From Tetranychus cinnabarinus (taxonomy: Eukaryota > Arthropoda > Arachnida > Trombidiformes > Tetranychidae), in contig WHVY01000007.1 in assembly GCA_022266195.1 (NCBI GenBank), positions 1,736,001 to 1,800,000 on the forward strand: a DNA stretch of 64,000 bases. Reading direction: 5' to 3'. Every line of letters starts with the position of its first letter. The stretch's first letter is position 1. The translations under genes were made by a program, and so were the position numbers. The notes beneath the pieces were generated by a model. The model was not told the origin of the DNA and searched no databases. It saw only the letters and a list, made by a program, of their open reading frames with translations. This document shows, piece after piece, positions 48,184-59,835 of the stretch.

Positions 48184-50992
48184 CTTCTGATAAATTTCCA
48201 ATAGCTGATTGTTTATTCAGAAACTCGAGGCAAAATTTTTCAGGTAGACCAAACTCTTTCATGTAATAAGTGAATGCTCTGTAAATGAAGGAGAAAGATT
48301 AGATTATTTTAATGAAAGTAATTTAAATCAAATTCAATCAAGGATATTGAAAATACTCAATAAGGTGAGATTTGTTTTGATTCAGATGTGTTTTAGAAGT
48401 CTAAGAATATCCAAGAATTGTTTGGATTGAACTGGTGTATCAATAGAAAGATTGATTATTTAATTTGGACGTCATTAATAGATCAAGGTAATTAAATCAA
48501 GACAAAGATGGCATTTTCCCTCATTGAATAGCAATATATTTATCTTTTAAATCATCAAAACCCTTTTTTCACAATGGAAATGAATAAAGAGACAAAATCA
48601 AACCTGACGAACATCAAATAAAACTAACAACCGCTTGATAAAAATAACATCATCTAAACGTTATAAAATGCTAAATATGATTGCAAAAAGAGTGTTAATG
48701 AGTTTAAATCAGAATCAACTTCAATTTTTGCTTCTGATCGAGTTTTAGGTGTTAATAGATCAAATAAGCAAATGGATTTGTTAGTAAATTGTTACAAGAA
48801 ATGAAAAAAATGAATGAATGAAGTTATCCTTTCATTGTTGGATGATTACAGATGTTTAAGTATTATAAATAACTGTGAATTGACAACAAAAAGGTAAATA
48901 CCTGTTTCTCAATGCTATTTACACTGAAGATTGGTTTACATTTCGAGTTATAATTTATTTAAACATTAGTGGTTATAAAGGTACTGAATGACGACTAAAC
49001 TGTAGACAATAAAGCTTTCTAACTTGATTTTTGAAGTCGATTCGATTGAAGTCACAAGATCAAATATTTGCCAACAAAACTGAGAAAATTGATGAAAAAA
49101 AACTTGAATCTGTTCGGAAATCAATCGAGGTTTCCATCCGGTTTTCTCGTGACCTTCACATGAATTTAAGTTAATATTTTTCTCTAAAAATTTAGTATTG
49201 ATTTGTGATGACTTTTTACACACAAATTGAGGCCAATTTACGAAGCACAAATGAAGTGAATTCTAGTTCTTACCCAAGTTGTCCGAAAACTGTATTTTCT
49301 TGAAGCTGAGCTTCCTCATCTCTTTCATTTTGAGTAATATCTCTTGATGATCTCTCATGGATGGGACTTTTAGCTTTCTCACAGATTACGGAATCAAAAA
49401 ATGCAGCAGACCAGAACCGATGAGACCGCCATATTGGTTGCTCTTTTAGATACTGATAGAGATATTGACGATTCCCAATACTGTTTCCACGAGAGATTGA
49501 GCTTTTTCGTTGTTGTTGGTTTGAGTTTGGATTGGCTACAAGCCCAGAAGCCTCATAGTAAAAGGTGAAACACATGTTCAATATTGTCTTGGCTGGCGAA
49601 AAATCGTCTGACTCTGAGCATTCGAATAAAATAATTGCGAAATATTGAACAAGGCTGTAGAATGTACTCTCAGAAACATGTTTATCATAAACTCTCTGAG
49701 AAATCAAAGCAAGATTTGGTCCAATGCAGGGTTACATCAATGACATTATTAGGGAATGATTGGGCGAAAGATATCCATGTGAAGACCACATAAACGGAAA
49801 TAGATTAAAGTAGATGGGAAGAAGAGAAAAAAGAAATTAGCAATCAAATTGAAAATTGTTCATGAGGGAAAGACTTACCTTCTCATTTATGAAACGAGAA
49901 AATAGCAATCTTCCTTTACCTGTTCGCGCATAAGCTCCGAAAAGAGCTTTCTCTTGCAACGTTATTGATGAGCTGTGGAAACATAAAAAACAGGAAATGA
50001 AAATTTTGTTGATTGATGCCAGAGGTTGGTGTGAATCAAATAAAGTGATTGTTAAAAAGAACTATTTTCAGTTAAATATTTATATACGATTATGATTACC
50101 TGTCAGAGAATATTTTGTCCACAAAATTTTCCATGAATCTTCTGACTTCTTCCTCATCTTCAGGCTGATTATCATAGATTGTACAGTTAGATGCCCATGA
50201 TTGTACAGAAAATTTGATGGATGAATTGGGATCAGAGAGTGGGCAGTTGGAATGTAAACTATTAAGATTAAGATCACCCTTTTTTCTTGGTACCATCAAC
50301 ACCATTCTCTCAGTGTTGATTTCATCTTCGGCTTCTGAAGATTCTAAAGATGTTTCCTGGCCACTGCCTATTCCAATGGACTCGCCAGTTCGGTAAGGTT
50401 TAAGAGTATCATGAAGCTCTAGACTACGAAGCTCGGCAACAGAGACACAACTAGAACCACCCATACTTTGACCACTGTCCAAAGTATCTAGGGAATCCAT
50501 TGAAGTATCCTTTGATCGTTGCATTGGGGATGATTGAACGTTTGGAATTGAAACCATCTCTGGTTGGCCAAATATTGATCTTATTTTAGGTCCACGACGT
50601 TGCTTATTAGTACATGGAGATCCTGAAGTAGATCCAGCGGGAGAATTATTATTAAGACCTTTAGAAGGATCGTGATTTGTACCGTTGTCAGTAAAACTGG
50701 ACTGGAAAGCTTCTAATCGTGATGATAAACCAGACAATAGGTTATCTTTAAGACCCCAAAGGCTACGAGAACCGAATATGGTATTGGGTTTGGTGGCAGA
50801 AGATGTTGTTGAGTCGGTTAGAGTTGATGGTGATTGTTGTTGACAGTTGCTTGACATTGAGGTGGTCAGAGTTGGTGTTATTTGAACAGAAGAACCACAA
50901 GATGATGTTTGAGATGAAGAGGCCAAAATACTTGATAACCTGGTCATTGATGGATAATGAATGCCGGTTAACTTGTCAAAATCACTTTGCAT
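48184..50992 (-). CDS. KIAA0513: KIAA0513-like protein (3' end not resolved)
   Basis: At least four exons: 50992-50100, 49972-49879, 49695-49274 and 48278-48184, in frame, giving about 501 aa so far; the last ends in a donor (GAAG|GTACGT) at phase 1, so a short terminal exon is missing from my model. The vertebrate KIAA0513 protein is cytosolic, brain-enriched and poorly understood, with an SBF2-like domain. Matching features: EEVRRFMENFVDKIFSD at the end of exon 1, QEKALFGAYARTGKGRLLFSRFI in exon 2, FYSLVQYFAIILFECSESDD, MCFTFYYEASG, YLYQYLKEQPIWRSHRFWSA and AFFDSVICEK in exon 3, and FGQLGAFTYYMKEFGLPEKF, then FLNKQSAIGNLSE in exon 4. Exon 1 has a long, Ser/Thr-rich, probably disordered N-terminal part (about 270 aa) with little conservation expected. 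In exon 3 there is an insertion rich in Asn/Gln/Ser after YYEASG. Confidence 0.88.
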
Positions 50993-51873
50993 TAAGGAGA
51001 GATATGATACTTTTAACGGTATTAGAAGACAATATAATTATTAAAGGCAACAAAATAGGACTATCGATCGAAGTATAATTTTGTTTACACTGATACATAC
51101 ATATGGATAGCTTTGATTTGCTTTAAGGTTTAATCAAACCTACCACGAACTATAAGACAAGATTTAAGTTGAAACAGAAGACAATAAGTGATGAATCTGG
51201 AACCATCAAATATCAGGTTTGTTTTGGTAGAGCATCAACAGTGACATGTAAAGAGAAGGCAATGATGAAACACTATAATCAAGAAGTAACCACTTTTGAT
51301 TGGAAATATTAAGACCAACCAAACAAATAACCAGCTAAGTTTAGCTTCAACACATCACCATTTAAAGATGTTAACTGTTGCCGGTAAATCCAATGAGGTT
51401 GGTGAAGCTGATGGAATCAAGTTGGTGATGATAAAAATACCAAACAAACAGTTACACTGTATTACAGTGACTGTAAAGATTGAAATGAAACCTGTTCAAT
51501 AGACATGTTCCAATCCGATTTATAAATCGATTATATCGATCTCAAAAAATTTCGAAATTAACTCATCTCATCGTTAGCACTTTTAATGATCCTCTGATCA
51601 TGATAGTTGACTATGAATATGTAAAAGATTTAAATTTTAGATTCATTGCATACATTTTTCGACTACGGTGGTGTGAATTTGTAATTTAGAATGAATTTTC
51701 TGAGACAATGTGAAAGAATGAAATCGAAAGTACTGCTAATAATAACAAATAATTCAAAAATTCTTGAGTAGACATAAAATTAGTTCAGTTAATTTTTAAT
51801 CATTTATTAGACCAAGTTACACGCTTAGTCAATGATGAAAACAGAAGAATAAAAAACTGTAGGAGATTTAGGT
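50993..51873. other. Intergenic between KIAA0513-like and PSMA5
   Basis: About 880 bp, AT-rich. Should include the KIAA0513-like promoter and the PSMA5 3' UTR. The two + strand ORFs (50803-51078 and 51296-51502) are not recognisable and the first overlaps the KIAA0513-like exon. Confidence 0.5.
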
Positions 51874-52846
51874 TTAAGCAGGTATTTCTTTGATGGCGTT
51901 TTCAATTTCTTCCTTTGATAACATTCGATATCCTGCTGCAGGCGTAATTATAGCTACTTCAACATTAGATGAATTTAACTTTTCTTCCATAACTTGTTTC
52001 AAAATTGTTAATAGTACTTTAAGTGCAGCTGTTAATGATAGAGACTGAAAAAGAATAAAGTAAAATATTAGTTAAAACCAATACCAAATTTAAAATGCAT
52101 AGTCACAAGATTAGGAGATTGTTAAAAATTTAGGTTTACCTTGGAATAAGCCTCTTGTAATGCTTGTTGAGCACCTTCACATCCCGAACCAATAGCTTTA
52201 GCGTCACATTGGACATAGGTACCAGATGGATCCATATAAAATAATTGTGGTCCATCTTCATCACATCCAGCGAAAAGAATTGCAACACCAAAAGGTCTAC
52301 TCATGGCATTCCCATCACTGTCACTGTCCCCAAACTGGATAGCTAAATTTGAAACAGATTGTGTGACACTTTCAACGGACATGTTTTCATTGTACAAGAA
52401 CCAGTGATTCTGTAAAATTAGAGAAAGATATTGAAAACCGACAAAACACAATTAGATTAAAAATTATATACCTGTGCCTCAACTCGTGCACGGTCAACAA
52501 GGGTACGTGAATCAGCCATGAGACCACTACAGGCACATCCGATATGGGCATCAATTTCAGCAATTTTTTCGGTTGTAGCAGGCTCCATGAGAGGAGATGT
52601 GACTCGTTTCTCAACGGCTAAAATAACACCTTCTAGAGTTGCTATACCAATTGCAGTCGTACCAAGCTGATTTAAACAAAAACAAGAATAAAATTTAATA
52701 AGATGGATGAGAAAATAAGATGCAAAAAAAGGAACCGGTAACCAACATACCTTAATAGCCTCAATGGCATATTCTACTTGGAAAAGACGACCCTCGGGTG
52801 AAAAGGTGTTGACACCACGATCATATTCAGATCTAGTAAGAAACAT
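51874..52846 (-). CDS. PSMA5: 20S proteasome subunit alpha-5
   Basis: Four exons: 52846-52751, 52666-52472, 52409-52140 and 52044-51874, in frame, 243 aa (human 241). It is an alpha-ring subunit of the 20S core proteasome. The N-terminus MFLTRSEYDRGVNTFSPEGR with LFQVEYAIEAIK is the proteasome alpha signature and is almost invariant for alpha-5. GTTAIGI and KRVTSPLMEP follow, then HIGCACSGLMADSRTLVDRAR, and exon 3 has RPFGVAILFAGCDEDGPQLF and AIGSGCEGAQQALQEAY. The C-terminus ends KEEIENAIKEIPA. No unusual changes seen. Confidence 0.97.
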
Positions 52847-53039
52847 TATTGAATAATTATGTTAAATTTAGAATAAGAAATCAATTTAATAAATTTACAC
52901 AAGAAACAAACTAGTGTAATTGATGAATCACTTTGAACCTATTTCTACTTAAAAATCAGTGAGAATAGCTACAATGAGTTATTTATACAGCATTTTCTTA
53001 AACATGAACTGGAACCACAACTGGGTTGTGACAACCCAA

Positions 53040-53900
53040 AATATTTCTCAACTATTATGACCATCTAAATTATTGAAATTGGAACATATAAACCATAATA
53101 GATAAATCAATTGATTTTCATGTTTTTACATTAATTATTGAAATAAACATAAATTATCATAAACTTACAATGAGCTTCAGCTAGGCTCTGGATGTAAATT
53201 TGACAGACTGAACATGATCTATGGTAAAATTAAGAAATGACTGTCATCTAATGGAAATAATCTCAGAGTTCAAATCATAAGGTAAATTAATCGAATGCTG
53301 GTTTGGCCACAGCGGAGGTACATGTAATTTATTAAGAGGTATTACATTTATAAGAGTGACGAAAATGACAAAAATATTTAAAATCGAGTTAGTTGTAATT
53401 TCGATCGTTAGATGGAGCTGGCAGTAGTAAAGTTTTTTGCAATTGTAACTATTTTTTAATACGATAACAATGACAACTTATGTAAATTATTGTGTTGAAT
53501 TAAATACTTTGATTATTTAAAATGGGTAAATTTAGGTTATTAAACCTTCAAATGTTCTTATAAATTTATAACTGATCAGATAACTTTTGTTTCTTTCATT
53601 TTTAGTGGATGTTTCTGATTGCCTCGCTTTTCCTAATTATCATGGACTTTGTCAACGGAACACTTCCAACTGGATTAAGCATGAAATCTTTGTGAATTTA
53701 TGAACGTAACCGATAACATTTTTTTATTGGACTTATCCATCTACTTGTTGATTAACCTTAACATATTTATCAAGCAACGAATAATGTAGTTGTGGCGTCA
53801 TTTTCAATTGAATGTCAAAACTCAAACAATCATAATTCTCATTCCCAATTAATTTATGATATTCTGGTGCAGACTTTGTTTCTTTATAAAATTAATGAAG
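53040..53900 (+). pseudogene. Inverted, internally deleted copy of the gustatory receptor locus
   Basis: On the + strand this segment follows the minus strand of the gustatory receptor locus. 53060-53275 matches 46360-46140 (upstream block), about 53305-53605 matches 44362-44059 (last intron), 53606-53695 is the last exon, complete with acceptor and stop and only a few changes (for example DFVNGT for DFANGT and MKSL for MKYL), and 53700-53870 matches 42200-42050. Exons 1 to 3 are missing, and 1.7 kb downstream of the gene is missing too. It cannot encode a receptor. Confidence 0.92.
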
Positions 53901-53913
53901 ATTTTACGAAAGT

Positions 53914-54159
53914 ATGAAAAGGTCAGACGAGATGAGATGGGTGTGTTTGACAATGCTGGATGTTATCCTGGCTGGTCTGATGGGACTGAGACCAGAATGC
54001 CTGCCTTGGCTTCGGCCAGAGCTAAGTAACAGTTGGTTTTTTATTCATTTAAATATCATTTTTATATTGGCGGTTTCAATAAGTTCTGAGACTTTCTCAG
54101 TCAAGGAAAGAAACGAGGTAACCAGAGCCAATTTAAATGCGAGCAGTGTCAAGCAATAG
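53914..54159 (+). other. 81-aa open frame of unknown status
   Basis: Starts MKRSDEMRWVCLTMLDVILA and has one or two hydrophobic stretches (for example WFFIHLNIIFILAVSIS). It begins 14 bp after the end of the gustatory receptor copy. I do not recognise it and no splice sites or homology support it; it may be chance within the mosaic region. Confidence 0.15.
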
Positions 54160-54179
54160 AGCGATTTGATTAACTAAAA

Positions 54180-54673
54180 CTGTTTTCAGTGTTAAAGCAA
54201 TGATATTTGGTTCCAGACGCTTCATCTACTTCCCTTGTCAGCTCACTGCAATTACTAAACTCTTGATAAGTGTCTTGACCACTCTTACTGGTGACCTCTC
54301 TTTCTGTAGATAAATGAGTTTTACAAGCACATCGAATCAGACGATTATAAGTTTAAATTAATTTAAACACTTTTATTTTTTTTTTGATATTGGCGGGATA
54401 ACAATATAAAAGTTATATTTAACAAATGAAAATTTGGTTATTAAATAAAAAATGTAAAATCAAAAAACTGATTTGTTGGAAAAAATTTAAACCTTGAGGC
54501 AAATATGGAGTTGCTAGATACCAAACAGTCAATATTAGATGATCAAAGGACTAGAAGACATTGATTGGACATTTGTTGTACTGACAGTTCCATCTTGACC
54601 ATAAAAAGAGTTGTCACTTCATCAGGAGCTTCCCATTACTCTTCAATTACCAACCATTGTATCGATACCAGGA
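54180..54673 (-). pseudogene. FBP remnant downstream of Cys-triplet gene 2
   Basis: On the minus strand, after the stop of the Cys-triplet gene, GGTATCGATACAATGG starts an exon 1 remnant that continues through GTAATTGAAGAG and GTGACAACTCTT (FBP: GTGATTGAAGAG and ATGACCACTCTT). 54546-54595 then holds a heavily deleted exon 2 with CAACAAATGTCC and GACTAG-like ends. Near 54395-54415 the sequence TATTGTTATCCCGCC, also in FBP intron 2 near 26295, is recognisable. The region 54195-54300 is also similar to 59905-60020 downstream of gene 3. Confidence 0.85.
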
Positions 54674-55045
54674 TCAGCATTGCGTATCTGACAAATTTGC
54701 ACGATTTGCACAGTTTCTACAATTTGTACAGTTTGTACAATTGGCGCAATTGGCACAACCTTTAGAACTGGCACAATCTGCGCAATCTGAACAGCTTACA
54801 CAATACGTACAATTGGCACAATTTTGACAACCATTACTATTTGCAGTGTTTCTAGAATTTGAACAATTCTCAGAATCTGTACAATTTGCACAATCATGAC
54901 AGTTTGTACAATTAATACAGTTGGAGCAGTTCGTACAGCCAACACAATTTACACAGTTTGTATTGCCATCACCGTCAACAGTAGGTGTCATTAAGCTGAC
55001 CATACCGGCCGAGACCAGAATCAAAAAATAGGTTTTGAGATACAT
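54674..55045 (-). CDS. Cys-triplet (X-X-Cys)n secreted protein, gene 2
   Basis: Intact single-exon ORF of 123 aa. Signal peptide MYLKTYFLILVSAGMVSLMT, very close to genes 1 and 3. Then from about residue 29 the X-X-Cys triplets run to the last residue, about 32 triplets of which 24 end in Cys. The opening order (TNC VNC VGC TNC SNC INC TNC HDC) is nearly that of gene 1 and gene 3, so the N-terminal repeats are orthologous by position while the C-terminal repeats differ in number and order. It ends TQC with the stop TGA at the FBP junction. Codons are mostly TGT for Cys and AAT/AAC for Asn. Expected to be secreted; function unknown. Confidence 0.8.
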   Translation of the reverse strand: MYLKTYFLILVSAGMVSLMTPTVDGDGNTNCVNCVGCTNCSNCINCTNCHDCANCTDSENCSNSRNTANSNGCQNCANCTYCVSCSDCADCASSKGCANCANCTNCTNCRNCANRANLSDTQC

Positions 55046-55260
55046 TTTAGAGGAAATGAAAATTTAATAATTAGAAATATTTATCAAACAACTTGAAATT
55101 AACTCGTTAAGTGTTGCTCTTATGCAATTGCTTTTATACCCTTCATCACCTAATAATATCGTCACTCTTTTCCCTATCATCCTGTTTGTTACTTCATATT
55201 CATTTTATCAACCTTTTCTGCGAATTTTTTATAGCCTTGATCAGATTTACTATCAGATTC
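55046..55260 (-). promoter_or_regulatory. FBP-derived promoter of Cys-triplet gene 2
   Basis: TATA box TATAAAAG on the minus strand at 55138-55131, about 93 bp before the ATG. Upstream lie a GATGATAGGGAAAAGAGTGA block and CTGATAGTAAATCTGATCA (near 55257-55239), both present in the FBP promoter in the same order. The 5' UTR part (CACTTAACGAGTTAATTTCA) matches FBP GACTTTACAAGTGTAATTTC. Confidence 0.85.
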
Positions 55261-55477
55261 ATTGTTTAAATCAAACAAACAAGTTATTAATAAGCACCTA
55301 GAAATGCTTATTATCATAGAAATGCAAATTAACATAAACATGTTTACTCACCTTTACTTCCATTTTCAGACATTCAATAAATAGATGACAATTGATCAAT
55401 CCAAAATAAAGCACAATATCTAATATTCAAAACTAATTCAGACTTTAGTTTGGTTCAAGTGTGTAATCTATACCATA

Positions 55478-56175
55478 TACAAGGTGTAACAGCCAAATAC
55501 GCGGTTTTGAATCGCTAATAACTTTTTTGCCCTTTGTCCGATTTCGAAATTTTTTTCAATTATATGCAGTAAATTAGTGCGAGTTTTGATCATGATAGTT
55601 TGTAAGTTTATATGATCACCATTAGGAGAAGCAATCTTGCCCCAAAGTCAAAAAAGTTGATTTTTACCGAAAAATGGTCGAATTCAAAAATTTTTTATTT
55701 TAGGATTTGAGTTATGCAAATTAAACTAAAAGTCAATTACAAGCCTGCAAATATTCAATGATTGAATTTTCAGGTGAAAATACCTTGATAAGGAAACTAA
55801 ACCAATCAAAATAATTTGTCGATGATATTACAATGCGCGTTTTGCCTACCTTCAAGATCCGATATTTTTCGAAGAAAAAATCATACAATTACGTGGTGAA
55901 CATCATTCGATAGATAATGCGCCATTTTATGCACCAGAAAAAATTATGAACTTACAAAAATTTGAGTGTTTTTGTGGTGTTTACGGTAAAAATCAACTTT
56001 TTTGACTTTGGGGCAAGATTGCTTCCCCTAATGGTGATCATATAAATTTACAAACTATCATGATCAAAACTCGCACTAATTTACTGCATATAATTGAAAA
56101 AAATTTCGAAATCGGACAAAGGGCAAAACAGTTATTAGCGATTCAAAACCGCGTATTTGGCTGTTACACCCTGTA
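55478..56175. mobile_element. Foldback MITE, 698 bp, long terminal inverted repeats
   Basis: Terminal inverted repeats of about 190 bp at 55478-55675 and 55983-56175, over 95% identical, beginning TACAAGGTGTAACAGCC at the left and TACAGGGTGTAACAGCC at the right. A TA dinucleotide flanks both ends (55476-55477 and 56176-56177). No transposase. The TA target and TACAGGGTGT end suit a Tc1/mariner-superfamily origin. The near identity of the arms implies recent insertion. Confidence 0.9.
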
Positions 56176-56221
56176 TAAAGTCAAAACATTAAATTTTTGC
56201 GTAAAGATTGTGGCCAAACTA

Positions 56222-56557
56222 CTGGGTTATTCAAAAGTCACGCAACACTTTTTTCGCTTATAACAGCGCCGTCCGTGGAAATTTTGTCGCCATATTTTTT
56301 CAAGGGCATTCTGGCATCAGTACAATTTGTTTCGAACGGTTTTTGAAATTTCGATTTTTCTTCGATAATTTCAGGTTCAAGACTTTTTTAGTTCAAGCTT
56401 ACTATCGAAATTATCATAGAAAAATCGAAATTTCAAAAACCGTTCGAAACAAATTGTACTGATGCCAGAAAGCCCTTGAAAAAATATGGCGACAAAATTT
56501 CCACGGACGGCGCTGTTATAAGCGAAAAAAGTGTTGCGTGACTTTTGAATAACCCAG
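56222..56557. mobile_element. Palindromic MITE, 336 bp
   Basis: Almost perfect palindrome: arms of about 155 bp (56222-56376 and 56403-56557) start CTGGGTTATTCAAAAGTCAC on both sides and are separated by about 25 bp. TA flanks both ends (56220-56221 and 56558-56559). Because of the palindrome the same peptide is open on both strands; those frames are artefacts. It lies only 46 bp from the previous MITE. Probably a mariner-type non-autonomous element. Confidence 0.9.
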
Positions 56558-58049
56558 TAAAAGGATTCTAAAGAAAAATTTTTCACAGCCTGAAAGCCAT
56601 GATCAAATTACAACCACGAAAAATAGTCTGAACTTCATCGGAATTCAGGTACCTGATAAATTAGCGTTTGAACAGGGTAGGGGAAAAAATGCAGAATCCA
56701 TATCTTTTACCATTGACTTTGGTTGTTCAGGTTGATTGTTGGTTTATTGTTAAATTAGAAGGATATTTTTTCGAGCAAAGAGTTAGTTAAAAAATATGTT
56801 GCCTCAACTGTAGAACCAAACTTTATTTTATTTTTTCTCATTGACAATCGTTTGTCATCAATAATTTTAGTCTTTAAATGTGGATTGAATTTATTGTATT
56901 CAGTGAAAAGAAATTTACGATCAGCCATGATCGGGGGCTCAGTTTGTTGTAATAAATAATTTTCATGAAAAATTTGCTTTCATAGTTGAACAAAAGGCGA
57001 TCGAGTTTCGACTTTTACCTCGATTTACTCGAAAACTGTCCATCGAATGCATTATTTAATAGCACCAATGGTCTCAATTTTTTATGTCCCTAAAAATTTA
57101 TCAAGTCTAAACTATTAATTCAAATGTTCGAGTCTTTAACAGTACTTTTTGCATTTCATTTGCAAGTTTAACCAGAAAAGTGGTTTATTTACCAAGAAAT
57201 GGGTTGAGATGAGTTTAGTTTGCTGAATAAGTTGCTGCTCGTCTTTTACAACCCAAATATCAAATGGATTAATGAAAAGTTATTAAATTGTATTGAATCA
57301 TCATTTAGTAAAGGATAACATTGGGGAAAGAATGCTGGTTGTAGGTGATAACAATCTTGGGACAGCGAGGCTTAAAGTTTTAAGGCCAATCGCAAAATCA
57401 AGAGAATTGTTGATTAATTGATAAAATTATTCAACCCATGATGTGAGCCAACAATTTTTATGGATAAATAATAATTTTCAGCTCGTTAACTCTTACGGTC
57501 CTAGACAGTGATCTGTTTAACTGACAATCGAACCATTCCGTTTTACGGGAAAGTGAAAAATTCTATTTCTCAAAATGAATATATTTCCTGGTTGACCATT
57601 AAGTTATATCAGTACTATGAATTTAAGAACATAATCTGCTTCCATAATCGTACAAAAAGTTTTGCAAGTTTCAACCAAGAACCCGATTTTCTTGAAAAAT
57701 ATCGATCAGAGAAATCTTTTAGTCGTACGAATGGATTCATTTTTTATGTCTCTACAAACCGAAAGAGTTCAAATGCGAGAAAAATGCTTTTTACCCGTTT
57801 TTGCCAACTTTTGTCAATTCGTACAGAAATGTGACAACTGCTTTAATTGTGTCTTTTTAGCATCAACCTGAAAGATAGAAATAAACAACAGCATTTCACC
57901 TGAAAAGGTCTTGATACAGTAAAACAGTGAGCTCAACAAATTCAAAGTCGAGACAAAGGTCTAAGCTAGACTTTAACTTCAGTGCTAATTTCAAAGTCTA
58001 GATCTAACATCTCGAACTTTTTTAGACATTGAGCTTGGGCTCTATCACT
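56558..58049. other. Intergenic, no supported gene
   Basis: 1.5 kb, AT-rich. A 108-aa ORF at 57508-57834 (+) overlaps another at 57662 and is not recognisable. Part of 56840-57000 resembles 63110-63250 weakly. Confidence 0.4.
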
Positions 58050-58835
58050 GCGAGTAGAAATGAAGTTGTATCGTCGACGAAAAGCATGATTTATCGAGAA
58101 ATTGGCCAGTTTTGAGGAGTGGCAGATGAAAATAGATCATCACATCAGATTTCCCAACTTCAATTGTGTGTTATATCTTCTTTATCATTCAAATCACAGA
58201 TAGTTTCAATCACTTAAATCAGTAAACACAACCCCATGAATTTCAATTGTTCTCACGGATGCGATTCTTTTATCTCGAATAATAAACGATATCTCGAAAA
58301 ATGGATTAGAGTAATGAATTCTACATGTTAATGCAGAGAAATTGATAAGCAATTTACTCTATTCGACTGGACTTCACCCTTTGAGAATGTTTTTGTTGTT
58401 CAAACTAAATCTGACTTTTCTGATTGAAGCCTTTCGATTCTTATTGACTATTCATAAAAGATTGAATCACGATATAATAAAGATAAGCCAATTATCTTTC
58501 ATTTTGCGTAAACAAGTATCACGTTCATCAGATATGAACCAAAATTAGGTGACATCATATTCAAAAGTCAGCGAATAATACAATTGCGATGTACATACAG
58601 GTCTCTGCATCTCTGACCTTTTAGGAGATGAAACTGTATGGTCAGTTCAGGTAAATCAATTTATATCGACTCATACTTGGCTTTTTATTCGTTACTTTGT
58701 TTACAAAGTCTCATTAGATACTTCAGAGTGCAGATTGAGTCAAAACTGAGTTCAAGAAACTTCATGAGAAGAACAACACAAATTCATGACTTTGGATTAA
58801 AGGTAAATCAATCAACAAAATTAGAGGTCGTCTAA
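58050..58835 (+). repeat. Segmental duplication, unit A copy 1
   Basis: Aligns over its length with 61840-62580. Shared landmarks: GAGGAGTGGCAGATGAAAAT (58116 and 61874), AAAAATGGATTAGA, ATTGATAAGCAATTTACT and TATCACGTTCATCAG. Copy 1 and copy 2 differ by many substitutions and small indels, so the duplication is old. The right end of both is an NDUFV1 fragment. Confidence 0.88.
58625..58790 (+). pseudogene. NDUFV1 exon 5 end, intron 5 and exon 6 fragment, copy 1
   Basis: ATGGTCAGTTCAG (58636-58648) matches the end of NDUFV1 exon 5; GTAAATCAATTTATATCGAC and on to the acceptor TTTACAAAG follows NDUFV1 intron 5; 58708-58790 matches the last exon (TCATTAGATACTTCAGAG, TTGAGTCAAAACTGAGTTCA). Frameshifted, not functional. 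Confidence 0.88.
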
Positions 58836-59179
58836 CGAATATTTCATTTTCAATGCTCAAAATGTATTTTCAGATTGTTTCTGTTGTAGAGCATGAAAAT
58901 TTTATTGTTAATCGGTGGAGTGAGGCTTTTGATTGATGAAAATGTTTTAAAGTCAATTTTTACTTTCAAACACATTCTTCATTCCTTCAGCCTGCTCAAG
59001 GAAATGCATTTTTGGGACTTTTGTTCCTTTTTGCCTTCTATTGAATTGATGTGTGAAATCGGGCAGTTTTACATAGGCATCCTCATCGAAAGATGACTTT
59101 ACTTTCAACTTTTCTTGTAAAATAAAATTCAAATCATTCAAAAGCCAACAGCATGAATAAAAAATAATAAAAGTTTCGT

Positions 59180-59630
59180 TCTTTCCACATGTTTAAGAAA
59201 TTCATGACCTAAACCAACATTATCATGAGCTCCTTCAATGAGACCAGGTAGATCAGCACATGTGATCTTAGTTAGATCACTATACTCGATTGTTCCAATA
59301 TTAGGAGCTAAAGTTGTGAAAGCATAACTGGCAATTTTGGGTTTAGCTTTTGAAATGGCAGTAAGAAGGGTTGATTTACCAGCATTGGGAAATCCAACAA
59401 AACCTTAAATGAAAAAAGAAAAGAGAATCAGGTTTGAAATAAGATCGATAGATTTGAAGGAGAATAAATGAGATAATTATTCTGTTAGCTGTTAGATAAA
59501 ATTCAATGGTTAACTTACCAACATCAGCAATCAATTTAAGATCGATGATAATCTCTCGATATTGGCCTGGTTGTCCGATATAATTAGTTTCGTAAGATCC
59601 TCCTTTGCCTCCTTGCCTGGCAATTTTGGG
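59180..59630 (-). pseudogene. GTPBP10 fragment, copy 1, with intron
   Basis: Minus-strand copy of 19385-19845: end of exon 2, all of intron 2 and start of exon 3 through VERTK. Over 90% identical by eye, including the P-loop coding region, and the intron keeps its acceptor. Presence of the intron shows DNA-level duplication, not retrocopying. No start and no 3' part. Confidence 0.93.
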
Positions 59631-59835
59631 TTTTGCTTTTGAAATGGCAGTAACAAAGGTTGATTTACCAGCAGTATAAAATCAAATAACACCTTAAATG
59701 ATCAGGTTTATAAGATTCGATAGATTAGAAATGAAATACATGAGATTATTATCTATTAGCTAAAAGATAAAATTCAACGCATAACTTAGCAACATCAGGA
59801 ATCAATTCAAGATCTACGATAATCACTTGCGGGAG
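59615..59835 (-). pseudogene. GTPBP10 fragment, copy 2 (tandem, more decayed)
   Basis: Directly abuts copy 1. 59617-59695 repeats the exon 3 start (P-loop region, now frame-broken), 59696-59790 the intron, and 59791-59835 the end of exon 2. It is shorter and more diverged than copy 1, so there were at least two rounds of duplication here. Confidence 0.85.

Noticed and set aside
56208..56586. Two ORFs on opposite strands encoding the same peptide
   Set aside because: Product of the palindromic MITE; the arms are mirror copies, so the same frame appears on both strands.
59180..59835. GTPBP10 copies as processed retrogenes
   Set aside because: The intron between exons 2 and 3 is present in both copies, so they arose by DNA duplication.
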